A stretch of DNA of 64,000 bases from Channallabes apus (GCA_030522415.1 CM060121.1:19700642-19764641), one strand, 5' to 3'. Shown: positions 12,986 through 29,223, counted from the first letter of the stretch. Numbers and translations are program-made. Notes: generated from the sequence alone by a model not told the origin.

Positions 12986-15900
12986 CTAAAAAGAAAAAAC
13001 AGACAAACAAAAACAAAATGAGTAATATATCATATTGTATATTCATGAACTGTTAGTAGAGTAACAAGATTACGATACAAGTAATTATATTGCTAATAGG
13101 GCCATAATATATGTTAATGCTCTGCAATGTCCTATTAAGTGTGCATTCCCACTTTACTTCCCTCAGTTCTTCATTTATGCAACATTGTCCATGATAAAGC
13201 AGAAACTGAAGATGAGTTCAATCTGAATATTGTACCTGAACAAACCCTACGGAGTGCTGCAGGTTTATAAAAAGAATGAGCAATTTCTCAAAGTGACAGA
13301 GTGATGATTTTATCATTCTTCCATTTCTCTGACAGCAGCTGTCTCAGCCCTGTCCTAGCCTGGGAGGCCTTTCATTACTTATTCACTTTATGATGCATTC
13401 ATGACTGCTACTTATTGGCCTTTTAAAGGCCTGCTTATTTGCCTTCTACATCTAGCCACACATCATTACCCTTCACTGTGGGTATGTTTAAGTGTGTAAA
13501 GCGGGCTAAATTTGTGAATGCTTCCCGCAGCCTTTGAGAACTGACTTTCCAGAGATACCTGGATCCCAGAGCCCAGAGTGAGCCCAGGCTACAAAAGCCC
13601 CAAGTCACTCTGGAGATGTATGACAAAGAGCTCAGTGTGGAGGCATGGTTGCTTGTGGGCAGAGCTCTGTCAGCCATGTAGGATTAGTGGTATACATTAG
13701 AACATATAGAAGAGGGAAGGTTTGAAGGCACAGAGAGAAAAAAAGAGAAAAAATGAACCAGCTCTTGCGATCCTGTGCTCTTCTGTGTATTAAAGCTACG
13801 TTGCATTGCATTACATGGTACCATGCAGAGATAGCATATCAGTAGGCTACTATTATTTATATTTTTTGCAATTACGAAGGAGCCGAAGTCTGCCGCCGCT
13901 TTCATATGAAATTTAAAGAGGACGATGGGCGATCATTGTAGGTCACTTTACAAAAGCCGTACAGTATATGTCCTAAAATCTGCTTTTCGCATTAAATCCA
14001 ACCTTGGTAGACAACTAGATTTAAAATCCTTTTTTATGCAGTTTACCCCAGTTTATATTGAAGGATTAATGTATCAACAATTTATAGCGGCAACGTCTGA
14101 GGGTGTTGTTTACCGTAAAAAATAAATAGATGTCTAAAATAAAGTGGGTCTCAACAAGCCGAAACAACAATCATCCAGCGCAGACTCTCTCTATGAGCCT
14201 TCCTTGTTAAAGTCAGCAGGGAGTGTCTCCCAACTTTTGATTGCTCTCATATGCACCTTGTTATTCGCACAGCCCACTTCATGGGGAGCTGGATCAAATC
14301 AATCCTGCTAAGTGCTTTTCAGGCTGTTGGCCAGGGGCTGGAGTGACAGGGTCTAAGAAATGTGTGTAGAATTAGAGCTGGTGGGACTTGGCTGTGTGTA
14401 AGGGGTCCAAGATGCTCTTTTGGGCTTTGTGAAGCCTAATTCTGGGTAAAATCGATACTTGTGTGAGCACCAATGCACTTGGATTTCCTACACCCATGCT
14501 TATGACCTTCTGACAAGACAGCGGAAGAGTGGAGTGTACCATTTCGTCTAATCATGATAATGATCCATATGATATTGGTGGTTTCTGTAGAATCACAGGT
14601 GAGATTTGGAAACTTTCACTGATCAAGAGGAAAAGATTTTTTTTTTAATGCCCAGAAACACAAACAATTGGCTCTAAAACCAGCAATATATAAGATACGT
14701 ACAGTAGATAATGCTTTTGGTTCAGTTGAGACCGCATCTACTTTCAGGCTTCAGATCAAAGCACAGATCTTATAATGAAGGATTAGTAATACAATCACAT
14801 TGTGAAACAACTAAAAACATCTTGTTATCACTATACTAGAATTACAGACTGATTAAAGTTTCTTCTTCTTCCCACTACTATAAGAATATTCCAAAGAGAA
14901 TTCAGTTGGAATTTCCAAAGCCCATTGGTTTAAAGGAAATATGGCACATGTATTCTTAGCACATTATTATGCATAAGTGCATGATTTGCACTTCCCGGGT
15001 TGGTGGCCATCTTGTTGGGGGCACCTGCTGCTGTGTTGGCCATTTTGTCCGAGGAACCTTTTTTTCTTTTATGCCTACTACCTTGCCTTTTGAAGCCTTT
15101 ATCTGTGCTGCTTTTGCATGTCTCTTCATTACTGGAGCTACCTGTTGGGTTACATAAACCAAGTAAAATACCCTATCTGAGTTTGGATTATCGGCTAGCA
15201 AACTTAGTGGGCTGGAAACTACTATTCCTGCCTTCTCTGGGATTTTCAGTGAGTGTGCTTTCAACTCATGCCTGTATACCGTAGGACATGAACCTGAACT
15301 GCCTTGGTAATCTGCAGTTATCAAGTGCCTCTGTTGTGTCCTGATTTTGTTTCCAACATGCACCCGTTTTTACCATCATCTCAAAACCCAATTTTAATAG
15401 GTTCCTAACTGTAACATGATCTATATTTCTTCCTGCATTTTAATAGGTTAGTCAGTGATTGAGCAGAACATGCATTGTTAGGCCATATGGGCGTTAGGTA
15501 TGAAGTTCAGCTTTAAATTGTTCATAAGAAAGAATTTCATGGGAGTCGTAGCATTCTATCATGAGATTTTATAAGGAACTTCTATGATTTATGTGTCGTC
15601 CATGGTAGGCTAAATGTAAGTACTGTAGCATTAATCTTTATGTGGTCCAGGATATGAATGGGAGATATACTGCTATTAAAGTAAATACTGCTATGATGCA
15701 ATGCAAGCAAAGCATGTTAAATGGCACAGTGAGTTTACTAAACCTTGCTTCCCATAATTAAATATTAGAAAATATTTAGAATTTTAGAAGTTTAGTTGGG
15801 TTCATGCAATAATTTTATGAAAGTGTGAAGCACCACAACTTATGTCTTCTAGGTGTATAGCAATAATTTATGCCTTTTAATGCACTGGTTAATGTTAAGA

Positions 15901-16194
15901 AATATAATTTGTAAACATCAGTAATGATTGTCATATATTCTTAAACATGCATTTCCTATTGTATTTGATCATATGCAGTTTATTATTATAATGATATCTT
16001 TACTCATTTACAAAGTTTACAAATGCAAGAGCATGTGGTGTTACAGCAGGCTGAACTTTTATGGGACCAATGTGCTCGTTTGCATATTACTGTACATGGA
16101 TCTAATTTGGGTATGTTTTCTACCTTACAATCATGGCAATTTCATGCAAACATGATCTTAATCAAATTTTTTTTACTAGCTATTATTCTGCAAC
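12986..16194 (-). other. fam20c intron, mostly unique sequence
   Basis: First part of a 6.7-kb intron. There are no clear transposons. Bases 14160-14420 are GC-richer and of higher complexity than their surroundings and could be a conserved non-coding block, but this cannot be tested here. Frames at 14956-15363 (minus) and 15000-15284 (plus) overlap each other and have no domain character. Confidence 0.45.
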
Positions 16195-16700
16195 TGTTAT
16201 AGCAGGAAACAAAGCTAACTAGTTCCTAACACAATGCTGATTTTCCATTCTTGTGAGACTATAGATTTAACACCCTAGTGCACTTGCTTTCCACTTAACA
16301 CTATTTGGGAGTTAACCTTAGAACTCGAACATGAACTGAGCTGACATTCTAAAGCATAAGTGGAAATATAAAAAAAAACACCTCCATGTTAATTCTCCTC
16401 ACCTTTTGGCTACATAGTATGAATTTAGAACGCCTTTCATCCCTGTTAAGTGAAGCACCAGTCATAGAAGGTGTGTTGGTGGTTAAAAATAGCTGGTTAA
16501 ATAAAGAAACATATAATCTGTTGATGATAAATGGTGTTCAAAGAACTGTTGTGTAAAAGCAATATCACACTCAAGGTCCTGCTGTATTGCTGGATATAGC
16601 AGCCCTATCCCTATGACCCACGACCGCATCACAGCTGTGCTATATCCAACAGAACTGCACTCGCTTTTGTGCATCACCTTGTTTTGCTGGACGTTACTGT
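16195..16700 (+). repeat. Unclassified interspersed repeat, copy 2
   Basis: Counterpart of 12330-12720. It contains an imperfect palindrome, TGGATATAGCA at about 16591-16601 against TGCTATATCCA at about 16638-16648, around a short CG-containing loop. Confidence 0.65.
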
Positions 16701-16999
16701 ATGTTTCAAGTTTCATAGTACAGCGGTTCACCAGCCTTCTTGACAAAATTTTGAAAATCAGAACAGCTTTTGATTTTAAACATTAATATGGGCCCACAAT
16801 TAAAGAAAAGAAACAGATGCAAGAAAAGATTTTATGTTGAAGGTTCTAGGTCTTTTCCCTTGATAACAAGCTCTGATTAGTAAAGGATTAACTATCATAA
16901 GTTAGCAAGCAAGATGGCTTGGTGCTTGTAATGCAATTACTAATTCATTAGCTAACAGCTACAATTTACCATATCTTTCATGAAGTATATTATATGGGT

Positions 17000-18480
17000 G
17001 ATAGAGTTCCGGCACCACTCCGGATTTCCGGCGTACTGTGGCTCCGGGGGGGGGGGGCGGGTTCTGGTTCGCGGATATTGATCTGTCATTTCTCTTAGAT
17101 CAGAAATGCGCAGGTCATAGAGCAACTTTAACGCTCATCGACTCAAACAATACACATACTAGCCGATGAGCCAATCAGAAGTAGGGAAGGGGCGGGCCTT
17201 GTGTCTTTGTCAAATAGACTGATACAGGTTAAGGCCATGCTCCATGCGCGAAGGTGTTTTTAGCTCCCACACTGGCAACTCAAACCGTAAGTCATGGCTT
17301 TGTTTATGAATCCAGGGGAAGACATTAAAGATTTCGATAATGGCATAAAGAATAAATGGCGCTGGGCTTGGATTGAGGATGTGGTTTGTGACGGAAAGCC
17401 CTTTGGAAGCTGGTGTCAAAAGCTCCGGCAACCAGGAATCAGGAACTGATGTATGGAACTAGCGGGAAAAAAGTGCTGTCACGGCACGAATTAGACCGTG
17501 TTCATAAAAGCAACAATCAGAGTTTGCCAGGGGCAACAGCCACGGCAGATATTCTATGGCGTTATATTCCTGCCACAATTCTGAGCGCGCGGTTTTGAGA
17601 GCAGACAAAGCAATCTATGGGCGTGCAGTGTCTCCACTGCGCGCTCAACAGCTCAATTCTGCGCGTGCAGTGTCTCCGCTGCTCGCTCAACATGTTCTCC
17701 GCGCATGCGCGACTTCTCGATTCTGAAAACTGCCACAAAACCAGCCAATCACAGACATCCACACACTACTGCTGATTGGCTGTTCCTTCTCTATCAGCTG
17801 GCAATATCGACCACATAACACATACTATAATTTGTATAGTGCTTTTAAAATGGTCATTGTCTCAAAGCAGCTTTACAAAATCAAAAGAAAATTATAAGAA
17901 ATAAAAATTATATTATTATATATAATTATGTACAAATATACAAACATATATGAAAAAATTATATAAGGGAAGCACTGTAAATAAAGTTGTATTTATTTAT
18001 AAATATTATAAACACATTATAGTATTTATTTTTGTATTCAATGAAGTATTAGTATATACCAGTTTCGTTTGTCCATTGTGTGTTTTTATTTACTTATCTA
18101 ATTATCCATATAGCTCATTGTTAGACTACATCGACTACAATTAAAATCGGACAACTCGGTCGCTTTACTTATAAACCTTTATTTACGACGCTTCCGTTAT
18201 GCGGTCGATATTGCCAGCTGATAGAGAAGGAACAGCCAATCAGAAGTAGTGTGTGGATGTCTGTGATTGTCCAGTGTTACAAAACTAGCCAAAGCGCGCA
18301 CAGAAAATAAATGTGCATGCAGGCAAAGTCGAGCGCGCACAGAATCAAGAAGTCGCGTGTGCGCGGAGAATATGTTGAGCGAGCAGGGGAGACACTGCAC
18401 GCGCATAGTGCTTTGTCTGCTCTCAAAATGTCAAACCCTGCGCTCAGAATTGTGGCAGGAATATAACGCCATAATATTCC
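17000..18480. mobile_element. Foldback element with CpG-rich inverted arms
   Basis: Bases 17550-17819 and 18196-18479 are imperfect inverted copies. The left arm ends CTGGCAATATCGACCACATA and the right arm begins with its near-complement TATGCGGTCGATATTGCCAG. The opposite ends share GGCGTTATATTCCTGCC. The arms are rich in GCGC and CpG, unlike the flanks, and a 376-bp AT-rich segment separates them. Sequence to the left (17000-17549) is also CpG-rich, includes an 11-base G run near 17047-17057, and carries protein scraps (see 17293-17551). Clean ends and a target duplication were not found. The DNA transposon superfamily is uncertain, with hAT the best guess. Confidence 0.7.
17293..17551 (+). 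pseudogene. Fragment of a hAT-like / zinc-finger transposase-derived protein
   Basis: From 17293 an open stretch reads MALFMNPGEDIKDFDNGIKN, then KWRWAWIEDVVCDGKPFGSW. After a frame change, 17453-17551 reads GTSGKKVLSRHELDRVHKSN. These resemble the N-terminal region of hAT-derived proteins of the ZNF862/KIAA1586 kind found in many copies in fish. The call is from memory and only a fragment is present, so it cannot be functional. Confidence 0.45.
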
Positions 18481-22414
<3,934 letters not shown>

Positions 22415-22535
22415 CAGTGGTTCTCAAGCCTGGTTCTGGATGACAACCTGTCCCACTATCATTCCCTCTTCAAGTCAGAAAAGGCTGTTCATTAGCTGAT
22501 TAGTTAAATCAGGTGTGCTAGGAGCTCACCACTTG
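22415..22535 (+). mobile_element. hAT-type MITE fragment
   Basis: Begins CAGTGGTTCTCAAGCCTGGT, a typical fish hAT terminal sequence, followed by the usual TGGATGACAACCTGTCC-like body and a TTAGCTGATTAGTT core. The right end is not clear. Confidence 0.6.
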
Positions 22536-22762
22536 TTTATAGTTATAATTATCTGTTATAGCCTCTATAAATACACTGTTGTTTTTACAGGAAAACGCTG
22601 GCAGCTGTGGTTACCAGAGAATTCCTGTAAAAAATACAGCAGCACAGTAGATAACTTTACTGACACAATATGTAAATTGATTTACAGTGAATGAAATCAC
22701 AGCTGAATCACATTAAAAACTTGTTAAGTCTACAAAAAAAACTTGTTTATTTACAGTACATA

Positions 22763-23405
22763 CACTGTAAAAAATAAATTGTAAATTTTACAGTAAAAAA
22801 ACGGCAGCTGTGGTTACCAGAATTATACCGTAAAGAATACGGTAGCAATGTTTTTGGTTGTACGGGATTGCACTCATTATACTGTATATTTTACAGATTT
22901 TAACTGGTTATTTTATGGTTTATAACTGTCTAATTAACATGTTTATGTTGTTATAAAAACAGTTTATTCCCGTCAAATTCCAGGGTTTACATTGTAACAA
23001 ATACGGGTCATAACCATGTTTTTTATAGCTCAGAACTGTCTAATTTAAAGATTTATGTTGTAATAATAATGGTTTATTTCCATCTTTTTTACAGCTCAGA
23101 ACTCACTCTCTCTCTATACAACTTTATCCTGGATTTTGGGTGGGGGGGGGGGGGGGGGGGGAGTACCTGGAGGAAATTTTTTACGGTAAATTTCTGGCAA
23201 CCACAGCTGCCAGTTTTTTACCGTAAAATTTACGGTTTATTTATAAACCGTAGAAAAAACTATTAAAATCCGTAAAATATACAGTATAATAATGAGTGCA
23301 GTCCTGTACAACCAAAAACATTGCTACCGTATTTTTTACGGTAGAATTCTGGTAACCACAGCTGCCAGTTTTTTACCGTAAAATTTACAATTTATTTTTT
23401 ACAGA
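22763..23405. mobile_element. Foldback MITE, CACTGTAAAAAAT family, with an insert
   Basis: Bases 22763-22917 and 23259-23405 are near-perfect inverted copies. Each arm contains CAGCTGTGGTTACCAGAAT, ACGGTAGCAATGTTTTTGG and an ACTGTATATTTTAC-like segment. The ends are CACTGTAAAAAATAAATTG and CAATTTATTTTTTACAGA. Additional partial arms at 22585-22650 and 23167-23250 repeat the GGCAGCTGTGGTTACCAG segment. Between the arms, 23110-23180 holds a collapsed family A SINE scrap (TTTATCCTGGATTT ... GAGTACCTGGAGGAAA) around a 20-base G run (about 23142-23161). A smaller relative lies at 23612-23657. Confidence 0.8.
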
Positions 23406-23929
23406 GCAGATATTTTTCTGATTTTTAAACTCTATCAACAAAAGTTTAGTAAAATATAAACTGATGCTTCATGATATTAGTCACAAATACCTTCTCTGAG
23501 AGTTTCCTTTTTAGAAATACAGTATATCATAAATTTTACTGCAATAAACCATTTTTCATATGTTTTTAACTGTTAAATTTAAGGTCTTACTCTGTAAAAC
23601 TAATTACAGTTGTTCACTGTAAATTCTACGGTTATCACAAATTTTTTTTTACAGTGTAGTCATTCCCTCACCAGTGTCTCCCTTATCTCTCTTGAACTTA
23701 TTTAGACCAAACAAACAAACAAAAAACAAAAAAACCCAAACAACTACTGTACAAGAAACCCTGAAGCTTGTCATATTACTGTTAAACTCTAAAGCATAAA
23801 CTCCCTTGTCCTGAAGTCTGTCCCATGTTGGAAAACGTACTGAACGTTTACACAAGACTAACACTGAAGACTCCTTCCATACTCATTTATCTTACTCGCT
23901 ATATATTGTATTTAGGCTTGCATGGGGCC
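23406..23929. other. Intron between repeats
   Basis: Contains a short CACTGTAAA...TTTACAGTG-type scrap at 23612-23657 and otherwise unique AT-rich sequence. Confidence 0.45.
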
Positions 23930-24592
23930 TAAGATGTCTTTGGACTGTGGGAGAAAACTGGAGTACCTGGAGGAAACCCACCAAGTATGGGGAGAACATG
24001 CAAACTCCATGTACACAGAGGCGGGAATCAAACCTGACTGGGAATCGAGCCCTGGAGGTGCAAGGCTAACCACTACACCATTGTGCCACCTGCTTCCATG
24101 CTCATCTTTATTTATTATTAGTTTTTAGATTACATGGAGACTGAGCACAGGTTCACTCACTCAGTCACTCACTCACTCATCTCATATACCGTTTTATCCT
24201 GTATTTAGGGTCGTGGGACCTGGAGCCTATCCCGGGACTCTTAGGGCACGAGGCAGGGTACACCCTGGACAGGGGGCCAATCCATCGCAGGGCACACACA
24301 CATACTGTACACACACTCATACACTCATTCACACACTACGGGCAATTTGGGAATGCCAATTATCCTAACCTGCATATCGTTGGACTGTGATAGGAAACCA
24401 GAGTAGCCGGAGGAAACCCACCAGGTATGGGGAGAACATGCAAACTCCATGTACACAGAGGCGTGAATCAAACCTGACCAGGAATCGAGCCCTGGAGGTG
24501 CAAGGCTAACCACTACACCATTGTTCCACCTCCTTCCATGCTTATCTTTATTTATTATTAGTTTTTAGATTACATGGAGACTGAGCACAGGC
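23930..24592 (-). mobile_element. Family A SINE in a 440-bp tandem duplication
   Basis: A partial copy (23930-24096) and a near-full copy (24156-24536) of the family A SINE lie in the same orientation. The sequence from the SINE middle through a 60-bp unique flank (ending GGAGACTGAGCACAGG) occurs twice, at about 23950-24152 and 24390-24592, offset by 440 bp. The two copies differ at only a handful of positions, so the duplication is much younger than the SINE. Confidence 0.85.
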
Positions 24593-24904
24593 TATTAGTA
24601 CAAAAACTATAATGAGCATATTTATATATGACCCTATAAACATATGATTTATATTACAGACAAAATTATGTAATAATGAATCTGTTGATGATGAAACTAA
24701 TGAAACTGTTATAAATGAATTTGCATCTTCTAATTTGATTGCTCACAGAAGTAGTATAAGTGACATTTATTGATGCCACAACTAAAGCAAATATCTAGTT
24801 GGAGACACTTAAAGAACGGACTTCTGTTTTTCAGACACAAAGTCAGAGTTCTATGAAAGCCATCTGAATTGTAACCCTCCATGAACATATCATGTAAAGT
24901 TGTT

Positions 24905-25060
24905 GTGGAGGATCTTGAGTGGTCTGCACAGAGCCTGCCAGGCCTCTTTAGCCGACACCAGTGCCTAACCTCACTGTGGCTGAATGAGCACAAAAACTCA
25001 TAACCACACTCAAAATCTGGTAAAAGCATTCCCAGAGGAGTGGAGGTTACTGTAATAGCA
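24905..25060 (+). mobile_element. Tc1-like transposon 3' relic
   Basis: Contains TGGTCTGCACAGAGCCTG, ACTGTGGCTGAATGAGCACA, AAATCTGGTAAAAGCATTCC and CAGAGGAGTGGAGGTTACTG. These match the C-terminal transposase region of a common fish Tc1 family. A related but different-length relic is at 46617-46905. It is heavily decayed. Confidence 0.75.
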
Positions 25061-25079
25061 AATGTAGTCCAAGTTTGAG

Positions 25080-25405
25080 GTCAACTTCTTGTCTATTCTG
25101 GGAGAGAGTGTAAATTCCTGACAGAGGCAACCTAACATTTAATATTCTTAGTGAGTTTTGGAAATCCATCAATCCTAAATGCCCCTGGACCGCAAAACAG
25201 CCCCAGTGAATCCATGATTCACCAGCATATTTTACAGTGGTTATGGGGTTTGATGTTGGACAAGTTTGTTTGGATCTATTTGACCAAAATACAATTTGAA
25301 TTAGAGCTGCAATAATGCTTGGTACAGTTTAGCTGCTGGATTTTGTGTGTTCCTCTAAAGGACAAATTTTCCTTAGGGGTGTCAATAATTTTGACAGAGA
25401 AAATC
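25080..25405 (-). mobile_element. Tc1-like remnant
   Basis: Words such as GCAAAACAGCCCCAGTGAAT and, at the right end, TAGGGGTGTCAATAATTTTG resemble another fish Tc1-like family read on the minus strand. The frame is destroyed. The left end is not resolved. Confidence 0.5.
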
Positions 25406-28400
25406 TTATAAGAAGAAAATAACACTATTATACAAAGCGAGGCTCAAACGTCTGGATCCTGAGGCACTTTTCCTTATATGAAATGTAATATTTTTCTTTT
25501 TATTTCAGACCCCACATGGCTTTAAAACTAGCAATGGAAGGTTGAACAGAACCAGACATATCACCACTTGACTTTTTCTTTGGGATCATCTGAATTTAGG
25601 AGTCTCTTGGTGTCAGCAAAGAAAAATCGTTGCACAGAAAGAAGGAAATCGTGTCTGCATGAGTTCTTATACATTATGAAAAATTCAGCATTCAGGAGAT
25701 TCTGCAGAAGATGCTGCACAGAACAGATTCTCTTAAACTTGTTAGATTTTAAAGCACAGTAGCATCTAAACAGCGATTACATGAATAGCTTACAAAGCAC
25801 ACTTCAGAATGAGCTTCGTCATGTCCCCCTGCACTGGACTAGAAATAACTGACATTCCTGTGAAATATTTCCCTAATGGCTTTACTATAAAACCAGCCAG
25901 CTTTCTGAAGCTCTCCCAAAGTGTGCCAGAGAGACTTTGTGAGAGAGGACACAAGCACCACTAGCAGTCTTTCCTAAATACCCTTTAAGTGCATATTCAA
26001 AAGTGAGAGAGGTAAAATTAGATTTTTTTTTGAGACTTCTAAAAGAACAATGTTGATGCATGGGGTCAGTATTGCCATATATGATGCTTTACACTTCAAA
26101 ATGAAAAATAAAAAAAGTAAAAAAACAGACAGAAGTAAAGCAGTTTTAATCATACTATTAAGAATTTATCATAATTTTTAATTTTTATTAATTAATTTGT
26201 AGTGCTGCTTTTGTAACTGATAGGTTGGTCAGGAAACAAAACCTGAAAATTCTGTTGCACCATGGATAGGAAAAACTAGAATTGTTTAAAAGGTAATGCA
26301 GTGACAATATTAGACTATGGAACTGTTAATAAAAAATATTCAGGACTGAATGTATGGAGTCAGATCAAATCTTAACAGAATTTTGGCAATTCTCTTAAAA
26401 ATACATTTTCAGGCACTTTATATTTACAATACAGTATATTAAGTAGTATTTAGATATTTGATGAAAACCTTAAGCTATCAAGGGTATCTTATGATACAAT
26501 ATATTTGACCCAAAGGTCAAGGTCACAGAGCCAGTTGAAATGGTAAAATCGCCCATTTTTGCAATGTTGCACGTGGATATGTTGTCATGACAACAACATT
26601 TTGAAACGGTTTATGTTTTATCTGCATTACGTGAGCTTTCAAATTATGGTATATGCTATCTCAGGGAAAGTCACGATCAAGTATATGACCTTATCAAGTT
26701 TATTAGTCCATTAGTCCCAACATGCCTTGACAGACAAGGAAGAATCAAGGTTCTTATTTTGATAGTAGAAAGCCAAGGTTTCATATTTTGATAAGAGTAT
26801 TTTGTAATATTTATTACAAAAAATATAGTAAAAAAATTGTTATTAATTCGTTCTCTGGTCACATCTGAATGTGATATTAAAAGTTTAGGATTCAAAAGGT
26901 CATTGTCTTGCAAGGTCATTTAAAGGGGCTGATTTTATTTTTTACCTTCTTCGGTACAAACAAAAACAGTAACAAAGCTATTTCTAGCTATCTGAAAAAA
27001 GATTTTTTTTTACTGTGGTGGTTTTGTGTCCAAACAAATTATCCTAAAGATTGCCAAGTGCCACATACCGTACGTATAAACAACTATTAAAAAAAATTAA
27101 GGATGTGCCCCAACCCACACACTAAATACTACCCCTCTATAACAATAGCACCATTGATGCACTGACATGCTAGAGTAGCATGCAGTTTGGGACACAGACT
27201 GGATAAATAAGTGTATTATTTGCAATTATTGTTGTCCTCGGTTTTAAATTTAAAACACTTGTGTACTGAGTACTTTAATATAACTGTCATAAACTGTAAA
27301 CCAACTGTAGAAGGAAAACAAAACAAAACTTGTTCCTTTGCATTTGTGTGTGTGTGTGTTTGTGTAAATGTTCTGATCCTTTGAAGTACATTTTGATTTT
27401 GCCCTGCCTTTTAGATAACTACATAACATTACTTCTAACAAAACTCTGCGTGAAGCTTTTGTGGCATGGTGATGTATGCTGACGGCACTGACTGTGACAA
27501 CCCTGCCAGAATGACTCAAGCAGCTCAAGAACACTGTGTTTTTTGCTGTTTAATCCTGTCGTTCCCTCTGAGGAATCAATAATAATTTTAAACCAAACTT
27601 GTTTCCCTTGTAATAAGCACAACATTTTAATAAAAACATATTGATAAAAATAAAAAAAAAGCCTGTACTTCATGTTAAACTGTAATTTTAATGTCTAGTC
27701 AGCTAAAAATAAATCTGTATCACAGTGGTAAATATGCTAAATAATACACATTTAAAACTTGGAAGCAAAATATAGCAATCAGACATGTCTTCTAAACCAC
27801 AGTATAGTTGCATGACAACAACAATAAAAAAAAAAAAGTTATGATTTTAGCCCATATTCTTATAAGCCTATAAACATGGGTGTAAGTGTGCACCAATTAA
27901 TTAGTTACTTTATCCTATAATGGTATTCCATTACTTCATAGTTCTATTATTCTATTACAGTCGGTCTGTGTTAAACTCCTCTACAGCAATAAACCACTTT
28001 CTCTAACAACTGTGTGTAACCTGATTTATACCTTAATTAGTTATTTAAGAGATATTTAAGAGAAACTGCAGAGGGGCTTTATACTTGGATTATTAATAGA
28101 TATTAATGCCTACTTCTGTGTTGATGTCTTTTAATTAGACAAGTTTGATGTGTTTAACTTTTAATGCCTGGTTCAAGTTCTTAAATTGTAATCTTTTCTG
28201 GTGCCTGAAACGGCTTCAATTACTTTCTACCACATCTTTTAAAAGTAGTTTTTTAATTATTTGGAGTTCCAGACAGTTGCCCTGTGTTATGGCTGAAATT
28301 AACTTAGTGAGACATCATAAAATTGAAAGGAAATCTTAGGTCAAAACCAAATAAATGGGTGAGCATGGTTTTGCAAAACAACAGCTGTTACTACTGTTGT

Positions 28401-28670
28401 GAGGAATGAGTGAGATAATGGCGACTTCTGGTCAATGAGGTGTTCAAAATTCCACTGGTAGACAGAAACATCGTCATACTCTCATTATGTGCAAGCCTAC
28501 ACTTCTAAACTCCTTCCAACTAGAGCAAGTTGTTTTCCACTTGAACACGGGCACTTCACTCAGCCACAGCTGTCTCCAACATGATCTACACAACACTTTC
28601 CCTCTGGTCATTCTCGCTCTTACTACATTTGTTCTTACTAACTCCCCCCCCCCCCCCCCCGTCTTTCACC
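25406..28670 (-). other. fam20c intron, mostly unique
   Basis: No clear transposons. A short block near 25448-25512 resembles 61232-61290 (GTCTGGA...TTATATGAAAT), probably an old shared repeat. Minor features are a perfect 14-bp palindrome at 26581-26594, a (GT)n at about 27347-27365, and a run of 15 or more C near 28646-28661. Confidence 0.45.
26581..26594. promoter_or_regulatory. Perfect palindrome matching the RFX X-box
   Basis: GTTGTCATGACAAC fits the symmetric RFX consensus (GTTGYCATGRCAAC). RFX factors bind such sites in enhancers and ciliary promoters. A single motif in an intron proves nothing about use. Confidence 0.3.
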
Positions 28671-28883
28671 CATGGCTGTTTCCACACACCTTTCTACATG
28701 GATGAACTCCGTGACCTGTAGAGTGATTGAGACACCAGACGAGACTGCAGACCTGAGTTCACCCCTGTTACCAACACCTGAAACCTCTATTCACAAATTC
28801 TTCAGGAGCACATATAGTGTACTGTACAGAGTGGCACTGGGCAACCTTGAAATGGCATACCTCTGTATTACTGTAGACAAAGC

Positions 28884-29090
28884 ATGGAGAGGCAGAATGA
28901 GCTCTCTAATCTTTATGTAATCCTGGCTGGGTTTATGGTCCTGACAACAGGGCTGTTCATCTGTGCTCTCATACAGATCTTGGAGGAGACAGTGTTACAT
29001 GAGGGAAGGAGGTCAAAAACAATTTATGGGAAAGAGGAAAAGCTGAAAAATTCTAAGCTGAGAAATTTGGATGAAAGAGAGACAAATTAA
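28884..29090 (+). CDS. Candidate 68-aa single-pass membrane protein, unrecognised
   Basis: A plus-strand frame, antisense to fam20c, starts MERQNELSN. A strongly hydrophobic segment follows at residues 10-30 (LYVILAGFMVLTTGLFICALI), and then a charged tail (EEKLKNSKLRNLDE). The topology would be one transmembrane helix with a short N-terminus. Codon choice looks protein-like: many CTG, ATC, GAG and AAG. A plausible 3' splice site (CCTCTGTATTACTGTAG, ending at 28876) lies 7 nt before the ATG. AATAAA at 29218-29223 lies about 130 nt after the stop. No family match is recognised, and resemblance to KCNE subunits is only superficial. It could be a chance frame. Confidence 0.28.
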   Translation: MERQNELSNLYVILAGFMVLTTGLFICALIQILEETVLHEGRRSKTIYGKEEKLKNSKLRNLDERETN

Positions 29091-29217
29091 GCAATCATTG
29101 GAAAATTATATTTCTATTCCATTTGCCTTCGTTTTCCTCTTTTCTTTTTTCCCCCTGCTATACGGACACCAGCCACATGCACAAATCACAGAGAGAGTGA
29201 CAAAGAAAAAAAACTTA

Positions 29218-29223
29218 ATAAAA
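29218..29223 (+). terminator. Possible polyadenylation signal of the small ORF
   Basis: AATAAA on the plus strand about 130 nt after the stop of the 68-codon frame. It is supportive only if that frame is a gene. Confidence 0.25.

Noticed and set aside
28884..29090. Assignment of the small membrane frame to the KCNE potassium-channel subunits
   Set aside because: Only the LYV...G pattern in the membrane segment is similar. The conserved RSKK and DPF juxtamembrane motifs are missing.
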